Below are positions 20,716-31,834 of a stretch of DNA of 64,000 nucleotides, in pieces. The notes under the pieces were generated by a model, which saw only the letters and a list, made by a program, of their open reading frames with translations, was not told the DNA's origin and did no database searches. The position numbers and the translations under genes are program-made. Source of the DNA: Izhakiella australiensis (GTDB lineage: Bacteria > Pseudomonadota > Gammaproteobacteria > Enterobacterales > Enterobacteriaceae); NCBI RefSeq assembly GCF_002006995.1, contig NZ_MRUL01000011.1, forward strand, positions 62,001 to 126,000, in the 5' to 3' direction. The first letter of the stretch is position 1. The number at the start of each line of letters is the position of its first letter.

Positions 20716-21684
20716 TTACTGAAGTTCTTTTTCGGTAAACAGATCGGCAAACAGCGCGGTGCTCAGATAGCGTTCGCCGGAAGAGGGCAGAATAACCACG
20801 ATATTCTTATTGGCAAAAGCGTCATCTTCCTGCAGCTTGAGGGCGGCGGCGACCGCTGCGCCAGAGGAAATACCGGCGAGAATACCTTCTTCTTCCATCA
20901 GGCGGCGTGCGGTAGAGATCGCCTCTTCATTGCTAATGGCCACGACTTTATCAACCAGCTTCAGATCAAGGTTGCCGGGAATAAAGCCGGCACCGATGCC
21001 CTGAATTTTATGGGGGCCGGGTTTCAGTTCTTCACCCGCCAGCGCCTGGGCAATAACCGGAGAGTCGGTAGGCTCGACCGCAACGGTAATGAGATCTTTT
21101 TTGCCTTTGCTGTTCTTTATGTAGCGGCTGACGCCGGTCAGCGTGCCGCCCGTGCCGACGCCGGAGATAAAGACATCCACTTCGCCGTCAGTATCTTGCC
21201 AAATTTCCGGACCGGTGGTTTTTTCATGAATTTCCGGGTTCGCCGGGTTGCTGAACTGCTGCAGCATGATGACGTTGTCTGGATTTTGTGCAACCAGCTC
21301 TTCGGCTTTGGCAATGGCGCCTTTCATGCCTTTCGCCCCTTCGGTCAACACCAGCTTTGCGCCAAGCGCTTTCAACAGTTTACGGCGTTCAACGCTCATG
21401 GTTTCCGGCATGGTAAGCGTCAACGCATAACCACGGGCAGCCGCGACGTAAGCCAGCGCAATGCCGGTGTTACCGCTGGTGGGCTCAACCAGCTCGATGC
21501 CGGGTTTCAGGATGCCGCGTTTTTCTGCGTCCCAAATCATATTGGCACCGATTCGGCATTTTACGCTGAAGCTGGGGTTACGTGATTCTACCTTCGCCAG
21601 GATGCGCCCGTTGCCGATGCGGTTCAGTCGAACCAGCGGCGTATGACCGATTGTTAACGAGTTGTCTTCATAGATCTTACTCAT
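20716..21684 (-). CDS. cysK: Cysteine synthase A
   Basis: The main O-acetylserine sulfhydrylase: a PLP enzyme joining sulfide to O-acetylserine to give cysteine. The 322-residue protein closely follows E. coli CysK, with PLP Lys42 in [11 protein letters not shown], the loop [11 protein letters not shown] and the C-terminal [12 protein letters not shown]. It is expressed on its own, between cysZ upstream and ptsH downstream, each separated by hairpins. Confidence 0.97.
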   Translation of the reverse strand: MSKIYEDNSLTIGHTPLVRLNRIGNGRILAKVESRNPSFSVKCRIGANMIWDAEKRGILKPGIELVEPTSGNTGIALAYVAAARGYALTLTMPETMSVERRKLLKALGAKLVLTEGAKGMKGAIAKAEELVAQNPDNVIMLQQFSNPANPEIHEKTTGPEIWQDTDGEVDVFISGVGTGGTLTGVSRYIKNSKGKKDLITVAVEPTDSPVIAQALAGEELKPGPHKIQGIGAGFIPGNLDLKLVDKVVAISNEEAISTARRLMEEEGILAGISSGAAVAAALKLQEDDAFANKNIVVILPSSGERYLSTALFADLFTEKELQ

Positions 21685-21820
21685 GGCCTGTCCTTAACTG
21701 TATGAAATATTGGGAACCCTACCAGCATACTCATTCGGGATAGCTTCGGAAGTAAAGAAATCATATATAGATATGTATTGCAGCAATAAGCAAAAGTAAA
21801 ACGGAATAAGCGGCGAAATG

Positions 21821-21843
21821 CCTGCCCGCAGATGGCGGGCAGG
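21821..21843 (-). terminator. Probable terminator of cysZ
   Basis: A perfect 9-bp GC-rich stem (CCTGCCCGC / GCGGGCAGG) lies just past the cysZ stop on the minus strand. The tail (CATTTCGCC) has few T residues, so strength is uncertain. Confidence 0.5.
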
Positions 21844-21852
21844 AGGCGAAAT

Positions 21853-22626
21853 TTACTGGCGGCGCGTGTGAGAAATGCCCAGCTGCGCACGATATTTATC
21901 CACCCACATTGCAGTGGCGCCGCAAACCGCAACCGGCAGGATAACCAGGTTAAGAAGCGGAATTAAGGTAAACAGGCTGACCAGTGCGCCGAACTGCATA
22001 TTGTCGCTTTTATTCTGGCGTAGCGCCTGGCGCATGCGCGGGAAATCGACCTTGTGGTTATCAAAGGCGTAGTCGCAGTACTGGATGGCAAGCATCCAGG
22101 CGCTGAACAGAAACCACAGCACCGGCGCCAGAGTTTGGCCAAGACCGGGAATAAAATAGAGAATCAGCAGCACCAGCGCGCGCGGTAGATACCAGGCGAG
22201 CTTTTGCCATTCACGCCGTAAAATGCGCGGCGTGTCTTTTATTATCTCCATCCAGCCAGCATCCGGCGCAGGCTGGCCCGTTAACCGCGCTTCAAGCTGT
22301 TCTGACAGCAAGCCGCAAAAGGGCGCGGCAATCCAGTTAGCCAGCGTCGAGAAGAAATAGCTGAACACTAAAAGAATGGACACCACGGTCAGCGGCCACA
22401 GCAGATAGCTCAGCCACTGAAGCCAGTCGGGGACATGCGCCATGATCAGCGGTATCCAGATATTCAGCTTGTGAAACAACCAGAGAAATGCGCAGCCCAT
22501 AAGGACAATATTGACCAGCAGGGGCATCAGCACAAAGCGACGAATTCCGGGCAGGTGGATAAGCTTCCATCCCTGAAAAAAATAGTGGGCTCCACTTTGT
22601 TTAGCGGAGGTACTGCGATTGACCAT
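21853..22626 (-). CDS. cysZ: Sulfate permease CysZ
   Basis: CysZ is an inner-membrane sulfate importer that feeds cysteine synthesis. The 257-residue protein has several hydrophobic segments and closely matches E. coli CysZ from YFFQGWKLI through [14 protein letters not shown] and [17 protein letters not shown] to the MWVDKYR near the end. The ATG used gives the family length; 26 further codons are open upstream but do not align. It lies next to cysK, divergent from zipA. Confidence 0.95.
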   Translation of the reverse strand: MVNRSTSAKQSGAHYFFQGWKLIHLPGIRRFVLMPLLVNIVLMGCAFLWLFHKLNIWIPLIMAHVPDWLQWLSYLLWPLTVVSILLVFSYFFSTLANWIAAPFCGLLSEQLEARLTGQPAPDAGWMEIIKDTPRILRREWQKLAWYLPRALVLLILYFIPGLGQTLAPVLWFLFSAWMLAIQYCDYAFDNHKVDFPRMRQALRQNKSDNMQFGALVSLFTLIPLLNLVILPVAVCGATAMWVDKYRAQLGISHTRRQ

Positions 22627-22845
22627 TAGCGCCCAATCTCCTTTATTGGTCCGATTATCTACATCATATCCTATGTTTTCTGGTAAATCCGAAGCAAATT
22701 GCACGAAAAAACAGCAAAAAACCGGTCCGGGTCGATCTTATTTGTTAGAAAATAGTGCCCAGACTTGCACTTGTGAAGCGGGGCAAATACAGTTAGAGGA
22801 TAAAGTTTGCCGTGGTGGCAAGGTATTGGAACAACAGAGAATACA

Positions 22846-23823
22846 ATGATGCAGGATTTGCGTCTGATATTAATCGTTGTTGGCGCTATCGCCATAATCG
22901 CATTGCTTCTTCACGGCTTGTGGACCAGCCGTAAAGAGCGCTCTACGGTATTTCGCGATCGCCCGCACAAACGTATAAAGCAGGAACGTGAAGACTATGC
23001 CGGGGAAGACGATGAGGGCGTAGGAGAAGTTCGCGTCCGCCGTAAAGAGCCGGCGGCTGAGCCTTTACCCGATCTGCATGCTGAGCCTGCGCGCGACGTG
23101 CGTCAGCAGGAAAAACCAACGCCGCCGCCTGAACCCCGTCGCCAGCCGCCACAGCCTGCCGCGCCGCAGTTTACGCCGGACGCTGCGCCACAGCAGCCTT
23201 CACGCGATCCGCTGCTGGATATGGAAACTGATTGGGAACCTGAGCTAAGCCCCTCTGAGACTCAGGCGCAAAGTATTGAGCCGCTCAGAGAGCAGCCTGA
23301 TAGCGATCGTGCTCGTCATACGCCGGTGGAGCCCGTTTTCTCCGCTGACGTACCAGCCTCAGACGATGATGACCAACAGCCTGAGCCTGAGAAGACGGCT
23401 GAAAAAGAGACGGTGCTGGTGCTGCACGTAGCGGCGCACGCCGGCGGTGAGCTGAATGGCGAAGCGCTGTTACAGGGAATCTTACAGGCAGGCTTCCAGT
23501 TTGGTGAAATGAATATCTTCCATCGTCATCTGAACCCGGCGGGCAGCGGCCCGGTACTGTTCAGCCTGGCGAATATGGTGAAGCCAGGCTCGTTTAATCC
23601 TGACACCATGTCTGATTTTTCTACGCCGGGGATATCAATGTTTATGATGGTACCGTCTTACGGCGACGCGAATCAGAACTTTAAGCTGATGCTGCAATCT
23701 GCGCAGCGTATTGCTGACGACGTTGGCGGCGTGGTTCTGGACGATGAACGGCGTATGATGACGCCGCAGAAGCTGGAAACATACAAAGCGCGTATTCGCG
23801 ACGTTGTCGAAAACAACGGGTAA
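22846..23823 (+). CDS. zipA: Cell division protein ZipA
   Basis: ZipA anchors FtsZ rings to the inner membrane. The 325-residue protein has an N-terminal membrane helix ([20 protein letters not shown], residues 4-23), a charged patch, a Pro/Gln-rich linker at about residues 65-185, and the C-terminal FtsZ-binding domain from VLVLHVAAH onward. The ATG used aligns with E. coli ([10 protein letters not shown]); an upstream in-frame GTG would add 13 residues. The linker differs most from E. coli, as usual in this family. Confidence 0.96.
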   Translation: MMQDLRLILIVVGAIAIIALLLHGLWTSRKERSTVFRDRPHKRIKQEREDYAGEDDEGVGEVRVRRKEPAAEPLPDLHAEPARDVRQQEKPTPPPEPRRQPPQPAAPQFTPDAAPQQPSRDPLLDMETDWEPELSPSETQAQSIEPLREQPDSDRARHTPVEPVFSADVPASDDDDQQPEPEKTAEKETVLVLHVAAHAGGELNGEALLQGILQAGFQFGEMNIFHRHLNPAGSGPVLFSLANMVKPGSFNPDTMSDFSTPGISMFMMVPSYGDANQNFKLMLQSAQRIADDVGGVVLDDERRMMTPQKLETYKARIRDVVENNG

Positions 23824-23848
23824 GCCGCACCGGCGTTTTGATTAACTG

Positions 23849-23873
23849 AACCCCCGCTAGCCGGGGGTTTTTT
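23849..23873 (+). terminator. Intrinsic terminator of zipA
   Basis: A strong stem, AACCCCCG with CGGGGGTT, is followed by a T-run, 26 bases after the zipA stop and 17 bases before ligA. Confidence 0.85.
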
Positions 23874-23887
23874 ATCGCTGATGGTAA

Positions 23888-25909
<2,022 letters not shown>

Positions 25910-25910
25910 A

Positions 25911-26126
25911 ATGGAAAAAGAAAATCTGCTGGAAATTGCCAACACGGCCATGCCGTTTGGCAAATATAAAGGGTGCATGCTTATCGATCTGCCTGAACCC
26001 TATCTGCTGTGGTTTGCCCGTAAAGGCGAGTTTCCCTCCGGCCGTCTGGGCGAACTGATGCAAATGACGCTGGCCATTAAAATTGAGGGGCTGGAGGGGC
26101 TGATTAAACCCCTCAAGCGCGGCTAA
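25911..26126 (+). CDS. ypeB: DUF3820-family protein YpeB
   Basis: A 71-residue protein matching E. coli YpeB (DUF3820), with the conserved core MPFGKYKGCMLIDLPEPYLLWFARK. The function is unknown. The ATG lies one base after the ligA TGA, which implies coupled translation; an in-frame GTG three codons earlier is less likely. The 3' end overlaps the convergent yfeH stop by 4 bases. Confidence 0.92.
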   Translation: MEKENLLEIANTAMPFGKYKGCMLIDLPEPYLLWFARKGEFPSGRLGELMQMTLAIKIEGLEGLIKPLKRG

Positions 26127-27154
26127 GAGGATTCCTGAGATTCCATTTGCCGCGCGTCAGCGCTTAGTTCACTGCGCTGTTCCTGCGCTTTCTGCCCCTG
26201 TTTTTTGTAACGTTGAGCAATGAAGGAGCACACCATCAGCTGAACCTGGTGGAAGATCATCAGTGGCAGCACGATGATCCCGATCGTGGCGGCAGGGAAA
26301 AGGATATTAGCCATAGGCACGCCGTTCGCCAGGCTTTTCTTGGAGCCACAAAACAAAATGGTGATCTCATCCGCACGGCTGAAGCCAAAGAGCCGTGAAG
26401 CCGTCAGATTTATAGCCAGTACGACCAGCAGCAGTAGCAGGCTACCCGCCAGAATCCACAGCAAGGTGCTGACGCCGACCCGATGCCAGATACCATTCAC
26501 TACCGCCTCGCTGAAGGCGGTATAAACCACCAGCAAAATCGAGGTTTGGTCCGTCTGGCCGATCAGGCTGCGATGGCGCTCAACCCAGCCGCCGATCCAG
26601 CGGCGTGAGATATGGCCAAGGACGAACGGCAGCAGTAGCTGAAGCATTATTTTGCCAATCTGCTCCAGGCCATTCATCGCTCCGCCATGCTGATGAATAT
26701 CCATCAGCAAGCCGACCAGCAGTGGCGAAATAAATACGCCAAGCAGGCTTGATGCCGAGGCGCTACAAACTGCCGCTGCCACGTTGCCGCCGGCAAGGGA
26801 AGTGAAAGCAATCGATGATTGCACCGTTGCTGGCAGAATGCACAGATAAAGAAAGCCGGTATAGATTTCCCGGCCAACGTCTACCGGGTGCCACCAAATT
26901 ACCAGCAGACCCAGCGCCGGAAATAACACGAAGGTGCTGAACATGATCCACAGATGAAGTCGCCAGTGGCTGCTGCCCGCAATAATTTTTTCCCGTGATA
27001 GCTTAGCGCCGTGCATAAAAAACAGCAGGGCGATGGCGGCGGTGGTCAGCCCTTCAAAGAATGGCACGAAGCCGCCCCGGGCTGGCAAAAAGCTGGCCAG
27101 CATGACGGTAATAATCAGTTTGACCATCATGGGGTCAAGGCGAAATACACCCAT
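26123..27154 (-). CDS. yfeH: Bile acid:sodium symporter-family membrane protein YfeH
   Basis: A 343-residue membrane protein with about ten hydrophobic segments, closely matching E. coli YfeH of the SBF-like/BASS superfamily. Conserved stretches include AIALLFFMHGAKLSRE, GNVAAAVCSASASSLLGVF and ITILFCGSKKSLANG. The substrate is not known. It is divergent from the LysR gene yfeR, an arrangement shared with E. coli that suggests YfeR regulates it. Confidence 0.92.
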   Translation of the reverse strand: MGVFRLDPMMVKLIITVMLASFLPARGGFVPFFEGLTTAAIALLFFMHGAKLSREKIIAGSSHWRLHLWIMFSTFVLFPALGLLVIWWHPVDVGREIYTGFLYLCILPATVQSSIAFTSLAGGNVAAAVCSASASSLLGVFISPLLVGLLMDIHQHGGAMNGLEQIGKIMLQLLLPFVLGHISRRWIGGWVERHRSLIGQTDQTSILLVVYTAFSEAVVNGIWHRVGVSTLLWILAGSLLLLLVVLAINLTASRLFGFSRADEITILFCGSKKSLANGVPMANILFPAATIGIIVLPLMIFHQVQLMVCSFIAQRYKKQGQKAQEQRSELSADARQMESQESS

Positions 27155-27250
27155 TGTTAATACCTGGTTAAATAAGAGATAGACGCTATTGTGCGCGTCC
27201 GGCTTTTAGAAATAAAATTGATTTATTGCATTCATCCATGAGGAAAATAG

Positions 27251-28171
27251 ATGAATTACACGCTACGCCAGCTCAGGGTTTTCGTCGCGGTAGTTCGCCA
27301 TGGCAGTTTTAGCCAGGCCGGACAGGCTATTGGTCTTAGCCAGTCGGCGGTCAGCCATAGCATCAAGGAACTGGAGAACGAAACCGGTATTCGCTTGCTG
27401 GATCGCACTACGCGCGAAGTGCTGCTGACCGAAGCCGGTGAGCAGTTAGCGAGTCGCCTGGAGAGGTTGCTTGAGGAGCTGAATACGGCTTTACTCGACG
27501 TGCGGAGATATGGTCAGCAGCGCAGCGGGACGGTTCGCGTCGCGGCCAGCCAGACCATATCCGCGCAGCTGATGCCGCAGTGCCTTGCGGCAAGTCAGGC
27601 GCGTTATCCTGAGATAAAAATAATGCTCAAAGACCGCCCCCAGCACTGGGTGCTGCAGAGTATTCGCAATGCCGAGGTGGATTTTGGCATCGTGATTGGC
27701 CCGCTGCAAAGCGATGATTTTGAATCCGAAGCCATTCTGCATGAGCCATTTTTGTTGCTATGCCGTAAAGATGATGAGCTGGCAGCGTTGTCTGAGGTGC
27801 CGTGGTCTGCGCTGAACCAGCGTTTGCTGGTATTACAGGATTATTCTTCAGGCAGCCGGGTGCTTATCGATCGTGCGCTGCAGCAGCAGCAGGTAGAAAC
27901 GGCAATCGTTCAGGAGATCGGCCATCCGGCGACGCTTTATCCGATGGTTGAAGCTGGTATTGGCATTTCAATATTGCCGGCTTTGGCTTTGCCATTACCG
28001 GAGGGCAAGCCGCTGCTGGTGCGACGCTTAGTTCCGGAAATAAACCGCTCGCTGATGCTGATTCGCCGTAAGAACCGTTCTCTTACGCCGGCAGCGGAGG
28101 CCATCTGGCAAGAGGTTCGTCGGCAGGCGGCTTTACTGGCGCACCAGCGCCAGCTGACGCCGTCGTTCTGA
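27251..28171 (+). CDS. yfeR: LysR-family regulator YfeR
   Basis: A 306-residue LysR-type regulator. The N-terminal winged helix (residues 1-60) includes [24 protein letters not shown], followed by a co-inducer-binding domain from about residue 90. Start and gene pairing with divergent yfeH match E. coli YfeR. The start follows GAGGAAAATAG. The stop directly abuts the convergent FlxA-like gene, with no spacer between them. Confidence 0.9.
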   Translation: MNYTLRQLRVFVAVVRHGSFSQAGQAIGLSQSAVSHSIKELENETGIRLLDRTTREVLLTEAGEQLASRLERLLEELNTALLDVRRYGQQRSGTVRVAASQTISAQLMPQCLAASQARYPEIKIMLKDRPQHWVLQSIRNAEVDFGIVIGPLQSDDFESEAILHEPFLLLCRKDDELAALSEVPWSALNQRLLVLQDYSSGSRVLIDRALQQQQVETAIVQEIGHPATLYPMVEAGIGISILPALALPLPEGKPLLVRRLVPEINRSLMLIRRKNRSLTPAAEAIWQEVRRQAALLAHQRQLTPSF

Positions 28172-28498
28172 TCAGATATAAACGTCAACCTGATTGCTGT
28201 CGGTCGGGCGGTTAATACCATCGGCTGGCTGGGGATTGCTGGCGTCTGATTGTTTCTGTTGAGCTTTCTGTGCCTGCTGGGCCAGAATCTGAGCAATTTG
28301 CGCTTCTATCATCTGGATCTCAGACTGAATCATCTTCTTTTCATCATCAGCCGTTTTGCTGTTATCGCCGGAGGTGGCGATATTTTTTAATTGCTGCTCC
28401 AGCTTATCTATTTGCTTATTAAGCGCAGCAATCTGTGAAGATACGCTGCTGCTGGTACCGCCGCCTGCGGCGTTACCAATGCTGCTAATGGTGCTCAT
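28172..28498 (-). CDS. FlxA-like coiled-coil protein
   Basis: A 108-residue hydrophilic protein. After a Ser/Gly-rich N-terminus, residues about 20-85 form a coiled coil (AALNKQIDKLEQQLKNI, then IQSEIQMIEAQIAQIL) ending in Gln/Ala-rich AQQAQKAQQKQ. This matches the FlxA-like family; E. coli flxA is controlled by the flagellar sigma factor, but no flagellar gene lies nearby. The start follows AAGGAGTGAGAAA. The molecular function is unknown. Confidence 0.75.
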   Translation of the reverse strand: MSTISSIGNAAGGGTSSSVSSQIAALNKQIDKLEQQLKNIATSGDNSKTADDEKKMIQSEIQMIEAQIAQILAQQAQKAQQKQSDASNPQPADGINRPTDSNQVDVYI

Positions 28499-28572
28499 TT
28501 TCTCACTCCTTGTAATTAACCTCTTTGGTTATCGGAACAAAATGCACGAACTTGATATGCGGGCAGGTGAAA

Positions 28573-28664
28573 AAGCGATAAAAACGGATGCCGTTTCCCG
28601 CAAACCTGTACCCCAACGCCGTTATCGATTAAAAACGGATGACGTTTCAGCAAACCTGTACCAA
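28573..28664. repeat. Short repeat units 1 and 2 (tandem, about 45-50 bases each)
   Basis: Two adjacent copies of a unit of the form GATTAAAAACGGATGCCGTTT then GCAAACCTGTACC. The middle is a small palindrome (AAACGG-ATG-CCGTTT in unit 1, partly lost in unit 2). The same pair recurs at 29223-29325, directly before the second large repeat. Confidence 0.8.
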
Positions 28665-28938
28665 CAGGCTTTTCTGCGCCGAACGAATGAAGCCCGCCAG
28701 GGTGAGCCGCAGGGAGGCGGCGAAAGTGAGCGCTGCGTCGGGAACGCATCGCGAACGGCCCGTACGGCGGGCTGAAGTAGCGAGGGAAGGGCGCAGCCAC
28801 GCAGAAACTGCCGGAAGTCCGGGGTCAAGGGGCCATGACGTTTGATGGCCCCTTGCCGGTCGCCCACAGCGGCGGGCAACTATGGCACCTGCCTGGCAGG
28901 CGAACGGAACAGTCCACCTAAGGTGGAGAAATCAGCCA
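28621..28938. repeat. Large structured direct repeat, copy A
   Basis: This 318-base GC-rich segment recurs at 29278-29598 at roughly 90% identity by eye, in the same orientation. It contains a string of hairpins: GCCGC/GCGGC, GCCCG/CGGGC, an imperfect 9-bp stem around CGGGA, and an 11-bp perfect stem CAAGGGGCCAT / ATGGCCCCTTG with an 8-base loop at 28827-28856. TCCACC-TAA-GGTGGA lies near the right end. Short frames inside it do not look like proteins. I do not recognise the family. Confidence 0.85.
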
Positions 28939-28995
28939 CCCGCCCGGCTGGCAAACGGCAGCCCCTCATTGCTGTAAGCCCGGCACCCAGGTCAC

Positions 28996-29095
28996 AGAAG
29001 GCCCGGCTGCTTTCCGCACCGGCACAAGCACGTCCGTGTGGCCTGGCGCACGGCCATCCCTGGCCGCGAGCCTGCTGAAAGCAGCCGGGCCTTCT
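28996..29095. repeat. 100-base stem-loop with 19-bp perfect arms
   Basis: The arms AGAAGGCCCGGCTGCTTTC (28996-29014) and GAAAGCAGCCGGGCCTTCT (29077-29095) are exact reverse complements. The 62-base loop contains a further hairpin, GGCCA-TCCC-TGGCC. It sits between the two large repeats and is not itself duplicated. Confidence 0.9.
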
Positions 29096-29222
29096 CCTCC
29101 CCCGTAAACTTCTTCATCGCTTTAAGTAAAAAGATAAAAGCAGGTCTGCGCCGGGTTAAACACCAGCAACCTCACCTTAGCTTTTAAGCAGAAGATAATC
29201 ACTGTCGTCAAAAACCCGCACC

Positions 29223-29325
29223 CAACGCCTTCATTGATTAAAACGGATGCCGCCTTCAGCAAATCTATGCCCACGGTGTTATCGATTAAAAACCGGATGC
29301 CGTTTCCCGCAAACCTGCACTAACA
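29223..29325. repeat. Short repeat units 3 and 4
   Basis: A second tandem pair of the unit seen at 28573-28664 (unit 4 closely matches unit 1 in GGATGCCGTTTCCCGCAAACCTG; unit 3 is more diverged). It immediately precedes the conserved body of large repeat copy B, so the short and long units were duplicated together. Confidence 0.75.
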
Positions 29326-29598
29326 GGCTTTTCTGCGCCGAGCGAATGAAGCCCGCCAGGGTGAGCCGCAGGGAGGCGGCGAAAGTAAGCGCTGCGTCGG
29401 GAGCGCATCGCGAACGGCCCGTACGGCGGGCTACATGCGTGAGGGAAGGGCGCAGCCACGCAGAAACTGCCGGAAGTCCGGAGTCAAGGGGGCCATGACG
29501 TTTGATGGCCCCTTGCCGGTCGCCCGCAGCGGCGGGCAACTATGCCACCTGCCGCACCGGCGAACGGAACAACCCACCAAAGGTGAAGAAATCAGCCA
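29278..29598. repeat. Large structured direct repeat, copy B
   Basis: The second copy of the 318-base segment, 657 bases from copy A. Hairpin arms are preserved, including ATGGCCCCTTG with its partner (copy B has one extra G in the left arm). Differences cluster between hairpins (CTGAAGTAGCG against CTACATGCGTG) and in the CTGCCTGGCAGG region. A further degenerate tail unit (GAACGAAACAATCCACCGTAGGTG) follows at 29613-29637. Confidence 0.85.
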
Positions 29599-29661
29599 GC
29601 AGCCGGGCAGGTGAACGAAACAATCCACCGTAGGTGAAATAAAGTTATCGATTTTACAAAA

Positions 29662-29686
29662 GCAAAAAGGCGCCTTTAGGGCGCCT
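29662..29686 (-). terminator. Terminator of the tRNA-Val/Lys operon
   Basis: A 7-bp stem (AGGCGCC / GGCGCCT), read on the minus strand, is followed by TTTTTGCTTTT. It lies 8 bases past the 3' end of tRNA-Lys. Confidence 0.85.
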
Positions 29687-29694
29687 CTCTACAA

Positions 29695-29770
29695 TGGTGG
29701 GTCGTGCAGGATTCGAACCTGCGACCAATTGATTAAAAGTCAACTGCTCTACCGACTGAGCTAACGACCC
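29695..29770 (-). tRNA. lysV: tRNA-Lys (anticodon UUU)
   Basis: A 76-base tRNA with encoded CCA. The acceptor GGGTCGT pairs with ACGACCC, and the anticodon loop is CTTTTAA within TTGACTTTTAATCAA. The sequence matches E. coli tRNA-Lys. It is the last gene of a tRNA operon with three tRNA-Val, the same grouping as valU-valX-valY-lysV beside gltX in E. coli. Confidence 0.97.
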
Positions 29771-29774
29771 GAAG

Positions 29775-29850
29775 TGGTGGGTGATGACGGGATCGAACCG
29801 CCGACCCCCTCCTTGTAAGGGAGGTGCTCTCCCAGCTGAGCTAATCACCC
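29775..29850 (-). tRNA. tRNA-Val (anticodon UAC)
   Basis: A 76-base tRNA with encoded CCA; acceptor GGGTGAT with ATCACCC; anticodon TAC in CCCTTACAAGG. It is 4 bases from tRNA-Lys and the same as the other two valine copies in this cluster. Confidence 0.97.
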
Positions 29851-29895
29851 ACTTCGGTACTGCTAATTTCTAAGAGATTTTCGCTGGTGAGAAAG

Positions 29896-29971
29896 TGGTG
29901 GGTGATGACGGGATCGAACCGCCGACCCCCTCCTTGTAAGGGAGGTGCTCTCCCAGCTGAGCTAATCACCC
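29896..29971 (-). tRNA. tRNA-Val (anticodon UAC)
   Basis: The second identical tRNA-Val copy, with encoded CCA, separated by 45 bases from the copy on its left. Confidence 0.97.
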
Positions 29972-30014
29972 ACTTCTCAAATCTCTTATCACACTGCGGA
30001 AGCCACTAAATGAG

Positions 30015-30090
30015 TGGTGGGTGATGACGGGATCGAACCGCCGACCCCCTCCTTGTAAGGGAGGTGCTCTCCCAGCTGAGCTAATCACCC
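30015..30090 (-). tRNA. tRNA-Val (anticodon UAC)
   Basis: The third tRNA-Val copy and first gene of the operon. The promoter is 17 bases upstream. CCA is encoded. Confidence 0.97.
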
Positions 30091-30107
30091 CCGCTGTGTG
30101 GAGTGGC

Positions 30108-30135
30108 ATTATAGGGATAGTTGCTAGTGAGTCAA
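30108..30135 (-). promoter_or_regulatory. Sigma-70 promoter of the tRNA-Val/Lys operon
   Basis: On the minus strand, TTGACT (30135-30130) and TATAAT (30113-30108) are separated by 16 bases, very close to consensus. It is placed just upstream of the first tRNA-Val. Confidence 0.85.
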
Positions 30136-30268
30136 CGCTTTTTAAAACGAAAGTGTTTGTTCGTCTTAAAATTAAACAGGCTGTTGGCCTTTTAAACGCT
30201 GATAGCCTGAAAGCAGGCGTCGTTACCGGTTTATAAAGTGAAAACCGGCGACGCAGGCTGGCTTAACG

Positions 30269-30296
30269 TTGAGGATTCACCGCCAGATGTTAGAAT
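30269..30296 (+). promoter_or_regulatory. Probable gltX promoter
   Basis: TTGAGG and TAGAAT with a 16-base spacer, 78 bases before the gltX ATG. The match to sigma-70 consensus is good but not perfect. Confidence 0.5.
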
Positions 30297-30373
30297 GTTA
30301 CCCACTTTTTATGTTCTTCCTTCACCAGAAAAAATGGCCGCATGACGGCTTTTGCGTAATAAGGCAGCAGTAA

Positions 30374-31786
30374 ATGAAAATCAAAACCCGTTTCGCCCCC
30401 AGCCCGACCGGCTATCTGCATGTCGGCGGCGCGCGTACCGCGCTTTACTCCTGGCTGTTCGCCCGCAACCACGGCGGAGAGTTCGTGCTGCGTATTGAAG
30501 ATACCGATCTGGAGCGTTCAACTCAGCAGGCGATCGACGCCATCATGGATGGGATGAACTGGTTAAGCCTTGGCTGGGATGAAGGTCCTTACTATCAGAC
30601 CAAACGTTTTGATCGCTACAACGCAGTTATCGATGAGATGCTGCAGGCGGGAACCGCCTATAAATGTTACTGCTCAAAAGAGCGCCTGGAGCAGCTGCGC
30701 GAGAGCCAAATGGCCAATGGTGAAAAACCCCGTTACGACGGGCGCTGCCGCGACAGCCACCAGCATCATGATGCCAGCGAACCCTGCGTTGTGCGTTTTC
30801 GTAACCCGCAGGAAGGTTCGGTGGTCTTTGACGATCAGATCCGCGGCCCGATCGAATTCAGCAATCAGGAATTAGACGATCTGATTATTCGTCGTACCGA
30901 TGGCTCGCCAACCTACAATTTCTGCGTAGTCATTGATGACTGGGATATGCAGATCACGCACGTTATTCGCGGCGAGGACCATATTAACAATACGCCGCGG
31001 CAGATTAATATTCTGAAAGCGATCGGTGCTCAGGTGCCGGTTTATGCCCATGTGTCGATGATCCTGGGCGATGATGGTAAGAAGCTGTCCAAGCGTCATG
31101 GCGCGGTAGGGGTGATGCAATATCGCGATGACGGCTATCTGCCGGAGGCGCTGCTAAATTATCTGGTGCGTCTTGGCTGGTCCCACGGCGACCAGGAAAT
31201 CTTCAGCATTGATGAAATGAAGCAGTGGTTTAGCCTGGATGCGGTCAGCAAGTCCGCCAGCGCCTTTAATACGGAAAAGTTGCTGTGGCTTAATCACCAC
31301 TATATCAATACGCTGCCGGCAGAATATGTCGCCACCCAATTGCAATGGCATATTGAGCAGGAAAATATTGATACCCGCAGCGGCCCGGAGCTGGCGGCGC
31401 TGGTTAAACTACTCGGCGAGCGTTGCAAAACCCTTAAAGAGATGGCTGCGTCATGCCGCTACTTCTATGAAGATTTTGCTGAGTTCGATGCTGACGCGGC
31501 GAAAAAACATCTGCGCCCGGTTGCACGCCAGCCGCTGGAGGCGGTGCGCGACAAGCTGGCGGCGATTAGCAGCTGGACGCCGGAAAATGTACACCATGCT
31601 ATTCAGTCCACGGCTGATGAGCTGGAAGTGGGGATGGGGAAAGTCGGCATGCCGCTGCGCGTAGCTGTCACCGGCGCCGGTCAGTCACCCGGTCTGGATG
31701 TCACCGTGCATGCCATTGGCCAGACGCGTTCAGTTGAGCGAATCGGTAAAGCGCTGAATTGGATCTCTGCCCGCGAGCAGCAGTGA
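30374..31786 (+). CDS. gltX: Glutamyl-tRNA synthetase
   Basis: Charges tRNA-Glu with glutamate. The 470-residue class I synthetase has the HIGH-type motif (HVGG at residues 16-19), the KMSKS-type motif KLSKRHG, and the cysteine-rich zinc site [10 protein letters not shown] ... RCRDSH near residues 98-128. Length matches E. coli GltX (471). A strong terminator follows. It is divergent from the tRNA-Val/Lys operon, as in E. coli. Confidence 0.98.
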   Translation: MKIKTRFAPSPTGYLHVGGARTALYSWLFARNHGGEFVLRIEDTDLERSTQQAIDAIMDGMNWLSLGWDEGPYYQTKRFDRYNAVIDEMLQAGTAYKCYCSKERLEQLRESQMANGEKPRYDGRCRDSHQHHDASEPCVVRFRNPQEGSVVFDDQIRGPIEFSNQELDDLIIRRTDGSPTYNFCVVIDDWDMQITHVIRGEDHINNTPRQINILKAIGAQVPVYAHVSMILGDDGKKLSKRHGAVGVMQYRDDGYLPEALLNYLVRLGWSHGDQEIFSIDEMKQWFSLDAVSKSASAFNTEKLLWLNHHYINTLPAEYVATQLQWHIEQENIDTRSGPELAALVKLLGERCKTLKEMAASCRYFYEDFAEFDADAAKKHLRPVARQPLEAVRDKLAAISSWTPENVHHAIQSTADELEVGMGKVGMPLRVAVTGAGQSPGLDVTVHAIGQTRSVERIGKALNWISAREQQ

Positions 31787-31794
31787 TTGCGTTT

Positions 31795-31825
31795 TCTCAG
31801 GCCCGCCGGGGCCTGAGATTTTTTC
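31795..31825 (+). terminator. Intrinsic terminator of gltX
   Basis: A perfect 9-bp stem (TCTCAGGCC / GGCCTGAGA) is followed by TTTTTTC, 8 bases after the gltX stop. Confidence 0.9.
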
Positions 31826-31834
31826 TACCGATAC

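Larger units (their letters stand above)
28499..29667. other. Non-coding repeat region between the FlxA-like gene and the tRNA operon
   Basis: About 1.2 kb with no supportable gene. It consists of two modules (short units plus large repeat) around the 100-base stem-loop. Several frames of 60-90 codons exist here on both strands, but they are the two copies read in parallel; they are Arg/Pro/Ala-rich and lack convincing ribosome sites. Confidence 0.7.

Noticed and set aside
28622-28879. Frames of 60-90 codons within the duplicated repeats (also 29247-29539)
   Set aside because: The same frames occur in both copies because the DNA is duplicated; they cross predicted hairpins, lack good ribosome sites and have shuffled Arg/Pro/Ala composition.
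28573-29637. CRISPR array
   Set aside because: The repeats are long, few and palindromic, with no regular spacers and no cas genes nearby.
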